A stretch of DNA of 64,000 nucleotides from Sinohyriopsis cumingii (GCA_028554795.2 JAPYKE020000268.1:1-64000), one strand, 5' to 3'; shown: positions 11,777 through 24,247, counted from the first letter of the stretch. Made by a program: numbers and translations. The notes: generated by a model from the sequence alone, not told the origin.

Positions 11777-12707
11777 GTAAGTTAGAGAGTATATCCTTGA
11801 AACAGATGAGGTAAATGCACAAAAATAAATACAGCCATTTCTTCGACTTGGCGGAAAAAAACAAATTTGATATGACGTAGGAATAGGTCGACAACATAAC
11901 GCTGAGACGCCATTTCAAGGGAGTTTTTTCCTCCAACTTTGAACATAACAAGAATGCAATTTTGTAATTGTGATATACACCCTCTTGTCCGCTTTCCAAA
12001 CAATGTCCCTTATACAGTAAGAACGGGAGTTTGAAACATTCTGAGAGATAACAATTTGATTCGTTTTATTGGAGTATATCTACGCGCGGGCGTCAGCGAA
12101 AACTCGTAAGTACTTTCATTTTCGGCGTGTTATACGTAAATACGGTCTGAACATCCATATCGAACATCAGATAAACAACGTAATACTGAATTGGTGTGTA
12201 GTTATTCTTAGAAATACCTACTGCCTTCCATCAGGTATATTAATACGTCAGTCGATCCATGAATGTCAAATGATATCCGGAGTGTTTCATAAATATGGAG
12301 TTGTTGTCCTGCTTTTAAGAAACGCTTATGAATGCCATGTAATATCATCTCATTTAAAGGAGAATAAAATATGACTGCACAACATCAGGTAAACAATGTG
12401 TCAAATTACTAACACTCCTTTTTAAGATGCATCTATCTAATTAATAATGTACAAAGTCACATTTTACGTTCATAAATTCCTCTGCCTCTGGTTGTCTTGA
12501 TTTGTTGAATAGGACAGTATATGATTACTGGTTTGTTCTTTGCAGACTGTGTATCCTTACTTCTTTTTTTGTTGATATAGGTGGCTTTGGTAATGTAACT
12601 CGGAACAGAGGTAAAGATCATAGTGCCAAGCCAAGAACCACCATGGCGGACACAGAACAAGGTTGCATGTTTCTCTCCCCCCTCTCTCTCTCTATATATA
12701 TATATAT

Positions 12708-13016
12708 CCGCACTGGTGGCCTAGTGGTTAGAGCATCCGCCTCGGATGCGGGTGGTCGTGGGTTCGAACCTCGGCCGAGTCGTACCAAAGACTTACAAAA
12801 ATGGTACGAACAGCTGCCTCGTTTGGCTCTCATCATTAAAAGGGTAGTGTTAGGACTGGTCGACCTGGTGTCAGGATAATGTGACTTGGTGGGACATCAT
12901 GCTACATGTCTCCGGCTTGATGTCCCAGTGCTAGATATCACCATAAACTGCCACACTGCAGACATCGTAGCGATATGACTGAATTTTTGTGTGTGTTAAA
13001 GCTGCGTTAAAAATCC

Positions 13017-13055
<39 letters not shown>
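12708..13055 (+). mobile_element. tRNA-derived SINE, full-length copy
   Basis: A tRNA-like head has Pol III box A (TGGCCTAGTGG at 12717-12727) and a perfect box B (GGTTCGAACC at 12761-12770). A body follows ('accaaagacttacaaaaatg', 'ggacatcatgctacatgtct') and the tail runs 'gttaaaaatccaaaa' into (CA)n. Related copies occur at 43.4, 46.8, 47.4 and 54.1 kb. A dinucleotide CT/TA tract precedes it. It sits in the intron before the transmembrane exon. Confidence 0.9.
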
Positions 13056-13058
<3 letters not shown>

Positions 13059-13129
13059 TGGAGAAAAGGTCCAAACCATTAAAGTAATATTTACCAGGGC
13101 TAATACATGCCATAGTGATCCTTGCCTTG

Positions 13130-13470
13130 CGAATTACGATAGTCCGTTAGAATGCATTGCCTCACCTTCAAAATTACTCAGGAGTTTACTGTCGTAGAAT
13201 CTAGCAACCAACAACTCAAACCTAACGTGGAATAATTTTGCCCCCTCCTCCAACTTGTGTACTCTGCATGACAACCGTGTGCGACTATGGTATTGCAGCA
13301 TGACTACCCACTTGTCTACGCCGTCCGCGCGCAAAACGGAGAAATATGTTGTCGCATCCGTCGCTATGTACTTAAAACCGTTTAATGATGTTGACTTAGA
13401 CCCGTTAATAGACTCAGATATGAGTACCGAGACCACTGGGATTGAACAACAACCATTCGTCAATTAGTTG
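13130..13470. other. GC-richer stretch with opposing ORFs, unclassified
   Basis: A 109-codon ORF on the minus strand (13134-13463) and a 70-codon ORF on the + strand overlap here, ending at a (TAA)n tract near 13480-13494 and a short direct repeat of 'cagtaccaccgcaaat'. The composition is unlike the intron around it. No domain is recognised; an unclassified transposon fragment is the most likely explanation. Confidence 0.3.
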
Positions 13471-13559
13471 CCGTCCAATAATAATAATAATAATACAGTA
13501 CCACCGCAAATAATAATAATACAGTACCACCGCAAATTCCTGTTAAATCATCCACGTGG

Positions 13560-15060
13560 TGTGTGTAACTTTTACTACTACATGCTGACATATCTCACTT
13601 TATGTGATTCAGATTGTTCTCTTTCGCGGTATTCTCCTTACTGATTGTCAGCGATCGTGGGAAACTTTTCTTGAACCCACTTTAAGAACTTTTTCTTTTT
13701 AGTAATACTATGAACATGTTAGCGGCCATTTTTCAAGTCGACTGCCCAAAATGAATTGTGAAAAAAAAAACGGTCATGTCTTTCTGAATGTGACGCATGT
13801 ACCCCCATTCGTTGAAAAAATGTTAAACCCCCAACAATTACAATAACAACAAACAAATAAAACTATGTTATTAGTTGATTGATAGTCGGCGTGGGTGGGT
13901 AGGTCGGCGTTAAGCTTACAACATTGAGTCGACCCTATATACAAGAGTGGTCTAAATGTTAACTACAATTAGTAAATAAACTCACCTCTGATCATAAACG
14001 AATGTGGACATTAGAAGATTTCCCCGCTGACCGAATGTTACGTCCCACAAGCCACGGCATTATTAAGCAGTAAAATAGCTGTGACGATCTAAGTTTTCCT
14101 ATGTGATGCAATTACGACTGTCTTCTGTTATATATCATCTTACACAAATATCCCTTTTTCTTAATTGTAAAATGACCAGTCATTAGTTAGCTATTTCAGT
14201 TTGGTTACAACAATTCTTTGGACTTGCGTCACACACTTTATTACCAAAATTATATTGAGCTGTAAAGGGATTTAGTTAAGTCTATATGCAAGTTTTAAAT
14301 CGGCCATGGTACGTATCTGGCTGAATTGGCGTCTTCTGCATTAACGTCTGACAAGGTATTAAAAATATATCCTTTTTTATATATCTCCGACCGATAGTAA
14401 CAAATATGGACATTTGACTTTTTGAGTTCTTTTCAATGAGAGGACCACTGTATATCAGTTCCTCGTACTAGTGGATATTTGTCTATGCTTCCTGAAGGTT
14501 ACTGGCTCTCAATTCATCTGTAGGGATGGAATGTCGATATCCATGATATCGAAGGTCAGTGACCAGTTTTGGCAACATGGGATATATCATACAGCAACTC
14601 AACAACGCACACTAGAGTTTAGCAATTACGGTAGACACATTGCATGACCTCCATCTACATTTTACTTTTTACCGGAAGTGCTGCTGAGTTTTATATATGT
14701 ACGTGCTAATACAAGTATATGACTTTTAACATAGTATCTGAATTAAAACCTGGTAAAAAGACCTTGCTAATGCTAAATTAACAGTAACCTATTAGGAAAT
14801 TTTCGTGCCACTCATTTTAGTTTAATTGCACACTCACATACTAGTATGTTTTTTAATTACTTTGGAAACGTTGGTAAGCTGAGCTATTGGCAAATTCACC
14901 AAACTTGAACTGTAGACCATTCAAACATTCACCATTATATTTCTTAACCAATATTCCGAAAATGGCACTGTTTATCATTCATTGATGTCCTGAAAATTCA
15001 TGAAAATAAGATTAATATTGCAGATTGATTCGAATCTAATCACAGATCTTTGTTTTGTAG
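13560..15060. other. Intron before the transmembrane exon, no gene seen
   Basis: AT-rich unique-looking sequence. I saw no further exon or repeat that I could support in it. Confidence 0.5.
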
Positions 15061-15154
15061 GCTCAGAACATTTGATTTGGATAGTTATAGGCATCCCGAC
15101 AACACTGGCTGTCGTGATCATAGTCGGGACAATTCTTTGTTCCAGGAAAGAAGG
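15061..15154 (+). CDS. Exon: transmembrane segment of the lectin receptor
   Basis: Acceptor 'cttttgttttgtag' and consensus donor 'gtaagt'. It enters in phase 1 (the split codon gives Cys279) and leaves in phase 2. The exon encodes a short SEH stalk, a hydrophobic helix of about 22 residues (residues 283-304, IWIVIGIPTTLAVVIIVGT within it) and then CSRKEG, whose basic residues act as a stop-transfer signal. This places the lectin domains outside and the rest inside the cell, by the positive-inside rule. Confidence 0.85.
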
Positions 15155-16258
15155 GTAAGTAGGAGGAAACAGTCATTCACTGTTTGTAATTTCATTCTAG
15201 AAGCTATTACCTGTATAATGCTTCAAACTTATAAGGTTATTCTTATTCGTTTTCAGAAAGGCTCGAGTGTATTTAATATGAGAATTAGCTTCCCTATTGA
15301 ACCTGCCTATTGTTCAGTACATGTTGGAATAAATCTTTACATTCTTCTTTAAAACACGAATCTGTAATATTGTGTAAAGTTAAATATTAAAGTTGATAAT
15401 AGATGTGGATATTTATATCTGAAAAACTAACCTATTCTTGAAACGGTTCATTTAATTATCGCTCTACAACGAGTTTGCCGTTTATGTGTTATTGTGACTG
15501 ATGTTTTGTAAATCGAAACCAAAACCAATGAGAAAGAACTAGGAAGAGTACTACATTTTTCATGACTATCATTTGTACTGAAAATTGCGGTGCCTATCTT
15601 TAATTCGTTAAATAACATAAAATACAGTCTTAAGTAAATATTAAACGCTTAAATGTATACATTATTTAAAACGCATACATACTTATGGAAACAATAAATA
15701 CGTTATATTTAGTATGCGAATGAAAACAGTTTTACAGATTAGTTACATTTTTAACTTCGCTGCTTGGCACATGATTGGCTATTTTTTTCAGTGGACAATT
15801 TGCAGGCAGATAATTCATTTTAATGTCCTCCATTCTTGATTTGTTTTAAAATGAACTTGTTTATGAACTTATATTGCATCCTCCTTAGCATTATGCTATT
15901 ATTTTTGAAAGAAATATTGCATGCAGATTATGCATGCTTAAAGCGTATGAGAATAAGTTTCTTTAAGCAGAAACTTATAAATTAGTGCATACTTTTATTG
16001 TAGAGCAAGCCCTGTGTCAATAGTTTGCCTCATTAAACATTTTTAGGTTTAATTTAATTGAGGCATGAACCAGACCTAAATTAAGCAAGTATTGATTACG
16101 AAAGGTCAACTAAAATTACTTCTAGCTTCTATCATGTGGGTCGATCTTAACGTTGATGATGATTACAACACGAATTCCTTTAAATCGCAGATAAAATAGT
16201 TGGCTCAATTCTCTTTCATAATTTTATCATTTTTAGCATCTTTGCTTTCATTTTCAAG
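15155..16258. other. Intron, no gene seen
   Basis: AT-rich intron between the transmembrane exon and the first cytoplasmic exon. Nothing further recognised. Confidence 0.5.
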
Positions 16259-16383
16259 GATTGAACCACAACAAGTCAAATTACAAACGGACAAAAACAT
16301 TTATGAAACGACAGTGAATCCCATGTATGGTTTAAAACCTGACGACCCGCGACGGATGGGGAGATCACTCGTATCATATAAAG
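16259..16383 (+). CDS. Exon: membrane-proximal cytoplasmic tail with NPxY motif
   Basis: Acceptor 'gctttcattttcaag', donor (gtaatt); in phase 2, out phase 1. The translation includes KNIYETTVNPMYGLKPDD: an NPxY motif at residues 330-333 (NPMY) about 26 residues inside the membrane. NPxY is a known binding site for PTB-domain adaptors and for clathrin endocytosis in other receptors; use here is inference. Upstream AG sites would bring an in-frame stop into the exon, so the start at 16259 was chosen. Confidence 0.75.
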
Positions 16384-17526
16384 GTAATTACTATATCATG
16401 GATATTGTATTATTGACAAGAAGAATTATATGTTGAAAACGGAAACCACCGCAAAGTTTAATTCCGCCTTCCCCTAATAACAAAATGTTGTGATGGGAAT
16501 CCCATCCCCCCGCTCCCTCCATTCCAACTTAAACCCTGTTGTCAACTTGTTATCTATATAGATACCAGTTTTTGGTGTCCTATATTACAACAGCATCCTT
16601 TCTCAAAACGTCAGGTGAAAACACTTGTACAAGATACAAGAGCACACTCTTATCAAGGTCACTTTCTGTAGTCTGTAGGTTTAATTAGGTGTACTAGGTA
16701 ACCTTCCAAGAAAAACGTAACTATCTTATGTCCGAAACCTGAATAAACCGAAATTCAATTGAAATCGAATAATGTTTCTGGTCCCAAGGTTTTTCTTATT
16801 TAATTCTAATAATCTTTGAGTCCCTAAAACAGAACCCACACCCCACCCCTTACTTCGAAAACCGATGGCACGATCGGTCACGAAAGTCAATTTTACACAA
16901 AAATGGACTCTATAAAATCAACTCAAATCAGCACATATGGTCAGGTGATGACCTTTAAGCAGCCCAATGCAACGTAATGTAAAAGAAAATCCAATATAGC
17001 AACATAGAATGATGCAACCAAATCAGATTTATCCCTCTATCACATTTATCTAATTTTAAAACATGTCTGATAAGCATGCTTTGTAGAAACATACCAATAT
17101 TTATTTTATTTGGCTGGACATCTGGTCATATCTTATTCATGGGAAAAACACCTAAAACTTATTTCGTCCCGAATGATTTTTGTCTCGAATGGTTTGACTG
17201 CATATAAAAAGAAAGAGATTACAAACGTATTATTCAGTCCAACAATGAATCAATACCATGTAACGAGTAACGGCACATATCGCCAAGACATTATGCGCTA
17301 GCTGTGACCACTCAGTCAAAAGTTCATCCCGACATATATTATTGTTGTTTTGATTGCTTTTAGTACGACAGCAATGTACTCATGCAGTTTCTAGGTCACT
17401 TAAAAGATATATATGATAACAGCGATACAAAGGTATCTTCTGGCCTTTTAGGCAGTTCGTTTCACTGGCTTCAATTTGATTGCCTTCTTTATTTGTGAAT
17501 ATTATTTCTTTTCTTCTTGGACTCAG
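16384..17526. other. Intron, no gene seen
   Basis: AT-rich intron between the two cytoplasmic-tail exons. A short + ORF at 17110-17301 has no domain features and no splice context. Confidence 0.5.
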
Positions 17527-18131
17527 GAGAAAGACCATTTCATGTTAACTCCACAGTACGAGAAAAGAGACTCATCTTCTATCCAGAAAAGTCGGGCTTC
17601 TTGAGCACAGAGGCGCTAAAGAATAACAACCCAGAAAAGCAGATTCCTGCCAGCTACTGTAATGGCGAGGTCCAGAGCAACGGCTGTGCAGACAAACACG
17701 GGCTTGGTTACGGTTCCTCTGCAGATCACCTCAGTTACCCGAATGATACCTATGTAGATATGACCTCGGGATGTCTAAACAAGGTGCCTCGTGAATCCGA
17801 AAATCCTAGCAATGATGATCGATTACACATGTTTCCGGACGCAACTTTAGGTAAACTCGATGTGTTGCCTGAAGGTCTTTGTAGTAAAGATTGGGACACG
17901 ATTCTTGAGAATAATGATACATTTGTGGACAAGGGTATAGGACTCGACTTTGGCCTTGAAATAATGCAAGGGGAGTTAGCACAACTATATCAGGAAATGA
18001 AGCCCTCCGTCCGCAAACGTGATATCCGAAATGATGAGTACATACATGGTATACCGAATACAGGAGATGATGACTACATACATGGTATACCGGATCCCGT
18101 TTATCCATTGCCAAATGAAGACTTTTTTTAA
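17527..18131 (+). CDS. Terminal exon: tyrosine-rich signalling tail of the lectin receptor
   Basis: Acceptor 'cttggactcag', in phase 1, open to TAA at 18129-18131. It encodes residues 352-552, hydrophilic with many Asn/Asp/Glu. Tyrosine motifs: YVDM at 427-430 and YQEM at 506-509, both YxxM (the type bound by PI3-kinase p85 SH2 domains in other animals); two copies of YIHGIP (Tyr523 and Tyr535) each preceded by acidic residues; and VYPLP near the C-terminus. NDTYVDM is echoed by NDTFVDK (residues 481-487), a copy without the tyrosine. The tail therefore looks built for phosphotyrosine signalling; this is inferred from motifs only. Confidence 0.85.
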
Positions 18132-18218
18132 TAACGTACACTACTGCAATATTGACAGGCTTGAAACTTTGACGCTCTTGATTCCAAAGATTGCTATCTC
18201 CAACATAGTGTAAAACGA

Positions 18219-18224
18219 AATAAA
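18219..18224 (+). promoter_or_regulatory. Polyadenylation signal AATAAA
   Basis: AATAAA 88 bases after the stop codon of the lectin receptor, in 'cgaaataaattg'. It is a plausible end of the transcript with a short 3' UTR. Confidence 0.6.
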
Positions 18225-21200
18225 TTGATCTTCCGCTTTTCATTTAGGAACAATGCTGCACGATTTCATAAGACTTCATATTAGCGGCAAGAATTCCATC
18301 CAGACAATTTTTTTCACCTCTTTTTTATCTAGTGGGGAATATTATGTCATGTATTTCCACACAATGCCTTTCTTAATTATTATTGGTTACTCAGTTTGGT
18401 ATGTAGCTTAAAAATGACCAAAACGTGGCTAAGTTTTATTGTCGATAATCGTTCATCATTTAGAAAATTTATAGCCACAGATTATCATATCTTTCTTTAA
18501 TTTCCAACAATCACTTCCCTAATTCTTATTATATTTCTGCCAAGCATTGTTTGCAGCTTAAATTTGGTGAGTCGTAAGTTGATTGCGACTGCCAGCATCC
18601 TTGTCTTCGTTTTGTAGAGTTGCAGCTCCTGATCGTTAGACCATCCACTGTCGTTTTTGCACAATACCAGCCTTAATAAATGTTAGATTTCATCCATATT
18701 TGGGATACAGATTGATACTTGAGAGATTTTGGGGCATTTTTTATTGTCAGTCTATTACGTCATCGAGCTAATAGAGTTATAGTCCTGATGGTCAAATCTA
18801 TTATTTTTTCTGGATAATAAATTCCCTTTATTATTGGATATTTGTTACACTCCGTGCCTGAGTCTGATTTTCGGTATTCTGCGTCTATATTAAATAGAAT
18901 AATTGGATTTCAACCAAAGTTGTTATACAACTTTATGATAACACATTGGCTTCGTTTAATTGGTCATTGTTTGATCTGCATTATCATGTAGCGGAGTTGC
19001 GGCATTTGCTTGTTGGAACAACTCACCTTTGTTTTCACACAATAATTTCATTAAGTATTATTTGATTTCTCGAAAATTGCTTAATTATCTTTATATCCAT
19101 CGGAATTTGATTATCATCATTACATGTCATAGATTTGTGGAATCATGGCCGCTGAATATCGGACAAACATTCTGTATTTAGCTTTAAGTTGATGAGACCT
19201 CACCTGGTTTTGTGTGTCCGTATTCTTAGTCATTAGTAGTGTTTTCAATTAACAATCAGTGTACTTTAGCTAAATTACTGTATCACCATTGACATATGAC
19301 CTTTCTTCTACGATATTATGCTCCTCTACTTCAAACGAAAAACGGAGGACACCAGTCTCTGGGAATTCATTTTATTTAATTGGAATTCAACGTCGCACTT
19401 ATTGTTGTTGTAGTTCGAAAGTACATCTTTATAATTAATGATACATCCTAGTTGTAATCATGTTTTGGGAAACATTCCTCAAGAATGAAAAACTACTTTG
19501 TGAGACATATGTAATTATTTGGTTTAAACTTGTCTCTCCAAGGATTGTGTTCCGTAGCATCCGTCATAAAAAGAAGAGAAGAGGAAATCAAAAACAATCA
19601 AACCAACAGCAGCAACAAGGAACATGAGTATAAGTATGATATTATCATGGTAAAAGCTGCTGACCAGTTTGCAAGTGTGTAACAGACTCTGGTACATAAA
19701 CACGTTCACAATTGATTGACTTTGCAAGCATAGATAAAACTGACAATCAATAGCAAATCAATTTTTTAATGACAATTTGTTCTGTGATCCCCCAAGTGCT
19801 GTGTGTACATATATTTTTGCATGTGTATTGTTTGAAAAAATCAATTTTTATATATGAACGTTTGTATCCTTCCTCTTTGAAATTAGATTATTTCATTACT
19901 TGTAATTAAAACCAAATATAAATATGTTGTGAAGTAATTTAGTTTAATAAAAGAAATTATGGTAAGTTAATAAAAAGGAATCATTACTGATACTAATATA
20001 CCAATAAATATTTTGAACAATCATTGATCTAATATAATTGTTTTCCTTGCGTTACCCTGTCACTAAAATAGATCAGTTTTCAAAAGCAAAGAATGTGCTG
20101 CAATATGACTAAAACATGGCCAAAAAATAAGATCTGGCGACGGGAGCACAACTCGTTTACATGGGCCGAAATTTACCTTGATTGAAACTAAGCGGGTCCC
20201 ACATTGAAAGTTTTAATATAACAAAAGCATACAGAAGTTTTAAGTTTATTTCTGTTTCAAATACAAATATTGGCCAGCAGGATGAAACATGTAAACACCA
20301 TATGTCTTTTTACAAACTAGAAAATGTACATTTGGAAACAAAGACTGGTTCCAAAGATTATTACGAAGATAAAAAACATCATAATATAACGCTTTTCAAT
20401 GCAACAAATAACTCATATACAGTATTGTTCATGTATTCAAGCTAACTTAATGAATTAAGGCCTCGGTGAAAGAAATCTCACAGTGTCGTCTGATCAAGAA
20501 ATTCAGTAATGACAAGCGATCGAAAGAAAATAAATACATACGAATATAAGAAACCGAAACTGTTAAATGAACAGATAAAGTGTGTGACCACCTCCCTTAA
20601 TCGCTCTTTTTGGTCATTACACCATGTTCTCTGGCCTTATGACTTAAAATGGTCACATGCAACTAATTAGTTTATACGATACGGATCTAACCTGTGTGTG
20701 ATGGTATATTGGTATATTAGTAGTGTCAGGGGCAGATGTGACATCATATATATATATATATATATATACTGAATATCACCCGCTCCTCTACTAATGGTCA
20801 CCTATACTTACTATAAATAACACAGAGTAGGTAATAAAATAGAAGTGTAACCCCTTTACAACATAAACTACAATTTACTACTATCCCCTATAACTTCTCT
20901 ATCATCCATTATAAATAAAACTAATGCTCATACAACCTTTTATAATCTCTGTAACCATTGTGTGAAGTGTAAAGAGAGAAAACAGAAGAAACATATACAC
21001 ACTCATGTAGCTTCAAGCAGAGTAAAGCAGGATCTCAAGTAATATTTCTGTACATGATCATACATGATCAAAAATCCAAAAGAAAATAATCGAGAATGAT
21101 ATCACTGCACAACATATTTCGTGAACTGTATTCTTCCTCTGCAGAACCTTTGAGAAACGCAACGGTTCCTTATCGTCCATAGTCTATAGACCGTAATCAT
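18225..21200. other. Intergenic, AT-rich; no supported gene
   Basis: After the receptor gene. It holds a short (AT)n tract at 20745-20768 and an 87-codon + ORF at 20182-20445 that starts at TTG, has several NxT/NxS sequons and no recognised domain. I do not support it as a gene. Confidence 0.45.
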
Positions 21201-21201
21201 A

Positions 21202-21325
21202 GGTTAATGCATTTGCATGGGAAAATAAGAAAGTGTTGTTTGGTTGGAATACTGCACGAACTTGGGAGTGCAGTATATCCATTCGACAAAACGAGTTCAT
21301 ATTTTCCCATACAAATGCAGTAACT
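21202..21325. repeat. Foldback: inverted repeat with ~57-bp arms and a 10-base loop
   Basis: The left arm (21202-21257) and right arm (21268-21325) are imperfect reverse complements, about three quarters identical by eye. The loop end pairs perfectly ('atactgcac' with 'gtgcagtat') and the outer part pairs 'gcatttgcatgggaaaata' with 'tattttcccatacaaatgc' allowing one mismatch. It is consistent with a small foldback/MITE-like element or an RNA hairpin precursor. Confidence 0.75.
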
Positions 21326-22730
21326 TTTTTATTATATGCTCATTTTTTAAAATTCTACCTAAAGCTTAATTATATAAACAAAATACGCTACAAGAAACAA
21401 CGTAAATGAATGTATGTCGTATTCGAAACTAAATACACAAGCGCATATTTTACACAACAAAATTATTACTGTGCACACAACTCCGCCCAGATAAATTTGA
21501 ACTTAGTCGCGCACTCGACATAACTTTTGAAATAAAATGGCGTGTCTAGTTAAAATTGAAATTTGGAGTCATATTGTGAATGAATGTGCATTGCAATAAC
21601 TTTTCCATTTGACTGGAATGAATAGCTTTTGGTATTTTTTTGGATTCTATGAAATGTCGTGGTTATGGACTGGATTTGTGTGTGACAATTCCACATGAAA
21701 TACATGGGATTGAATAAGTTAGGGAGAAGCGTGTTTACATCTGCAAATATATGTGTTTCTGTGTCTGTCATTGAATGTTTGATATTATAATGTGGGAAAA
21801 ATATAAAGTCTTTCAATTGAAATTATCAAAAAGACGCCATGGAATTTAATGCTTATTTCATTTTGAGTGCAGTAAGGAGGATGTAATTGCACTTGTCATC
21901 GAAATTACAGTACAATTTCGAAATGTGTAATCAAGATTGAGATCCTATGACATGGCTGATGTAATTCAGATTTGCAGAACTAAAAAAGTACATTTTGAGG
22001 AAATTCAGGATGTAAAACTGTAAATATATATTTTTTTTGCCATTCTTATCACCAGCTAAAGAAGACAGTATATGACTTGTCACTTGTATGTTATTTGCAC
22101 GGACATTTTGTTGCGTCTGTTGTATACTGTAGCTAGCCTAAATCCGAAACATTGTATCAACGCGGAATGTGCCAAAGCAGCGGGTATGTGGCAGTCCACG
22201 AAACATCTGTTTTAGTTCATTCAGAAACAAATTTAAACAACCACAACATAAAGCGCCTCTTACGCGAGTGTACATGATTATTTACAAATCAAAAGTGCTG
22301 GCGTCTGCATCCAGTGTTTGTTTACAATAGAAAGTAGTTCCTTTATGCACATGAATGCTATATGTGTATTGGCGCACGGGTTCAATATCGGGTAATACTG
22401 CACGAATCTGACAATGTAAAGTTTGTCGCAGAATAAAAACCGAGTGGGTCTTTGGACTAAATTAATAAGAAAAACACAATGTGGAAAAGATGGAAATTTG
22501 TGAATGATTTAATAATGATAAATATGTGATGTAAAAATACAATGATTCTCTCACGCTGTCAACATACGATTTACTCAAATCTCTCTACACAACATTCATA
22601 CATCGAAAATAAACCAAAAATATTAAATTAAAATGAAGTACAGATTCAAGAAACCTCATGGACTGCACATACGCTTCAAACAGTATTTTACACAATAAGA
22701 GATTCACATAATCTCGAATATGAATTCTAT
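21326..22730. other. Intergenic, no gene seen
   Basis: AT-rich. At 22395-22408 the phrase 'atactgcacgaa' of the foldback loop arm recurs in a different context. Short ORFs here lack any domain. Confidence 0.4.
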
Positions 22731-22820
22731 TAAGATTAAAAAGAATCTTAAAAACACATCTAAGATTCAAAATAATCTTATGAACATAATGAAGATTCAA
22801 AATAATCTTATGAATATAAA
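22731..22820. repeat. ~30-bp tandem repeat, three copies with internal dyad
   Basis: Three successive units carry 'aagatt' and 'aatctt' as an inverted pair (for example 'aagattcaaaataatctt'), so each unit can form a small hairpin. The last two are almost identical. Confidence 0.7.
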
Positions 22821-23159
22821 ATAAAATGCAATGGAACAACAATTGATCCAAACGTATGCTGCTAGACCCCTTGTACAGTCGTACGATTCCTTGGGTCGGT
22901 CCACACTCTTATCGACCCCTCGCACCCTTTATGAATCCACTACGAGTACAGTCATACGTTACACGTACAGACAGCAGACAGCACTTTTTCTAATTTGCTA
23001 CGTCTGCGTCCGTGGCACAGACATACGTACATACATACATATGTATCGACAGCACGCAGCATAAAATGTTCTGGAAACTCCAGATAGCTCTAAGCAACTT
23101 TAGACGGCTTCGGACAGCTTCAGACCCCTCTAGTCATATTCACAGTTACATTGACAATC

Positions 23160-23270
23160 ACACTTCATAGACACAATCACAGCGACAGTCACAATCAGCT
23201 ACAATAACAGTCAGAATCAGCTTCAAACACAGTCAGCTACAAACACAGTCAGCTACAATAAAACCAAATT
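23160..23270. repeat. Short CAGTCAGCTACAA-type direct repeats
   Basis: 'cacagtcagctacaa' occurs twice in direct succession with several looser relatives before it ('cagtcacaatcagctacaa'). Low-complexity origin likely. Confidence 0.5.
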
Positions 23271-23437
23271 GGTCATAATAATAGTTTCTGTATAATCTCT
23301 AGATATATGATAATACTTTAACCTCTAACAGTTACTTGTAATTCAATACTGTGTGATTTACATTTATCATTATCTTTTTCCAATAATGGTCGTAACCACA
23401 TTTCATAAATGATTTTTGAAACGAAAAGTACAAAAAG

Positions 23438-23441
<4 letters not shown>

Positions 23442-23502
<61 letters not shown>

Positions 23503-23592
23503 TAATTGTTTCCGATGGTCTTCTGAGTGGAACAGTAATAATCTGGAAAAGTTACTCAAAATTCTATACAGTAAATTAATAGAAACCGAAGT

Positions 23593-23655
<63 letters not shown>
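23442..23655. repeat. Two (GA)n microsatellites
   Basis: GA tracts at 23442-23502 and 23597-23655. The ORFs rich in Leu-Ser predicted on the other strand are artefacts of these tracts. Confidence 0.95.
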
Positions 23656-24197
23656 GTAGTGGTTGTAGTCTCTTTGCGTCTTCCAAGGGAAGATGATCTT
23701 TTACACACATTCCACACCCTAGTTCTTAACTCTCGAGATAATACCTCCCCTCGACCCTCCTGCCACCTGTTCCAATCGACCGGTATCCTCTTTCCGCACG
23801 AGGATGTCATGTTTCTTCAGCGACGTAGTAATGCATCATTCCTATGTCGACTGGTTTCTTGTGTATACTTAAGAGGCCATACTGAAGTGAGCCCTAAAAA
23901 AATCAAACTTTACAATCACTAAAGAAATGATGAAAGCTATCGTTCAAAAAACAAAGAAAGATCTTGAAAAGACCTCATAGTTTAGTTCAGCGTGGTCCAA
24001 TACGTCCTCGAGTAATTTTTGTGTGGCCAGCTCTCATAGAAAAAGTCTATTCTTTAATTATAGCATAAATACTATAATAAAAATCATGTATGGCCCACGA
24101 ACGTTTTGGTCCATGTGGCCAACGGTGTTGAAGATGTTTGGCCACCCTGGTTTAGCTTATTATGATGCGAGAATAAATGATTCCGCGAGTATGTGTG

Positions 24198-24198
<1 letters not shown>

Positions 24199-24244
<46 letters not shown>
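24199..24244. repeat. (GT)n microsatellite
   Basis: About 23 GT units following 'gagtatgtgtgtcc'. Confidence 0.95.

Positions 24245-24247
<3 letters not shown>

Noticed and set aside
12708-12785. Functional tRNA gene
   Set aside because: Boxes A and B are good, but the sequence continues into the SINE body and the same head recurs in dispersed copies.
20182-20445. 87-codon + ORF rich in NxT/NxS
   Set aside because: Starts at TTG and has no exon borders or domain; left as unsupported.
23332-23810. Leu/Ser-rich ORFs on the minus strand
   Set aside because: They are translations of (GA)n/(CT)n microsatellites.
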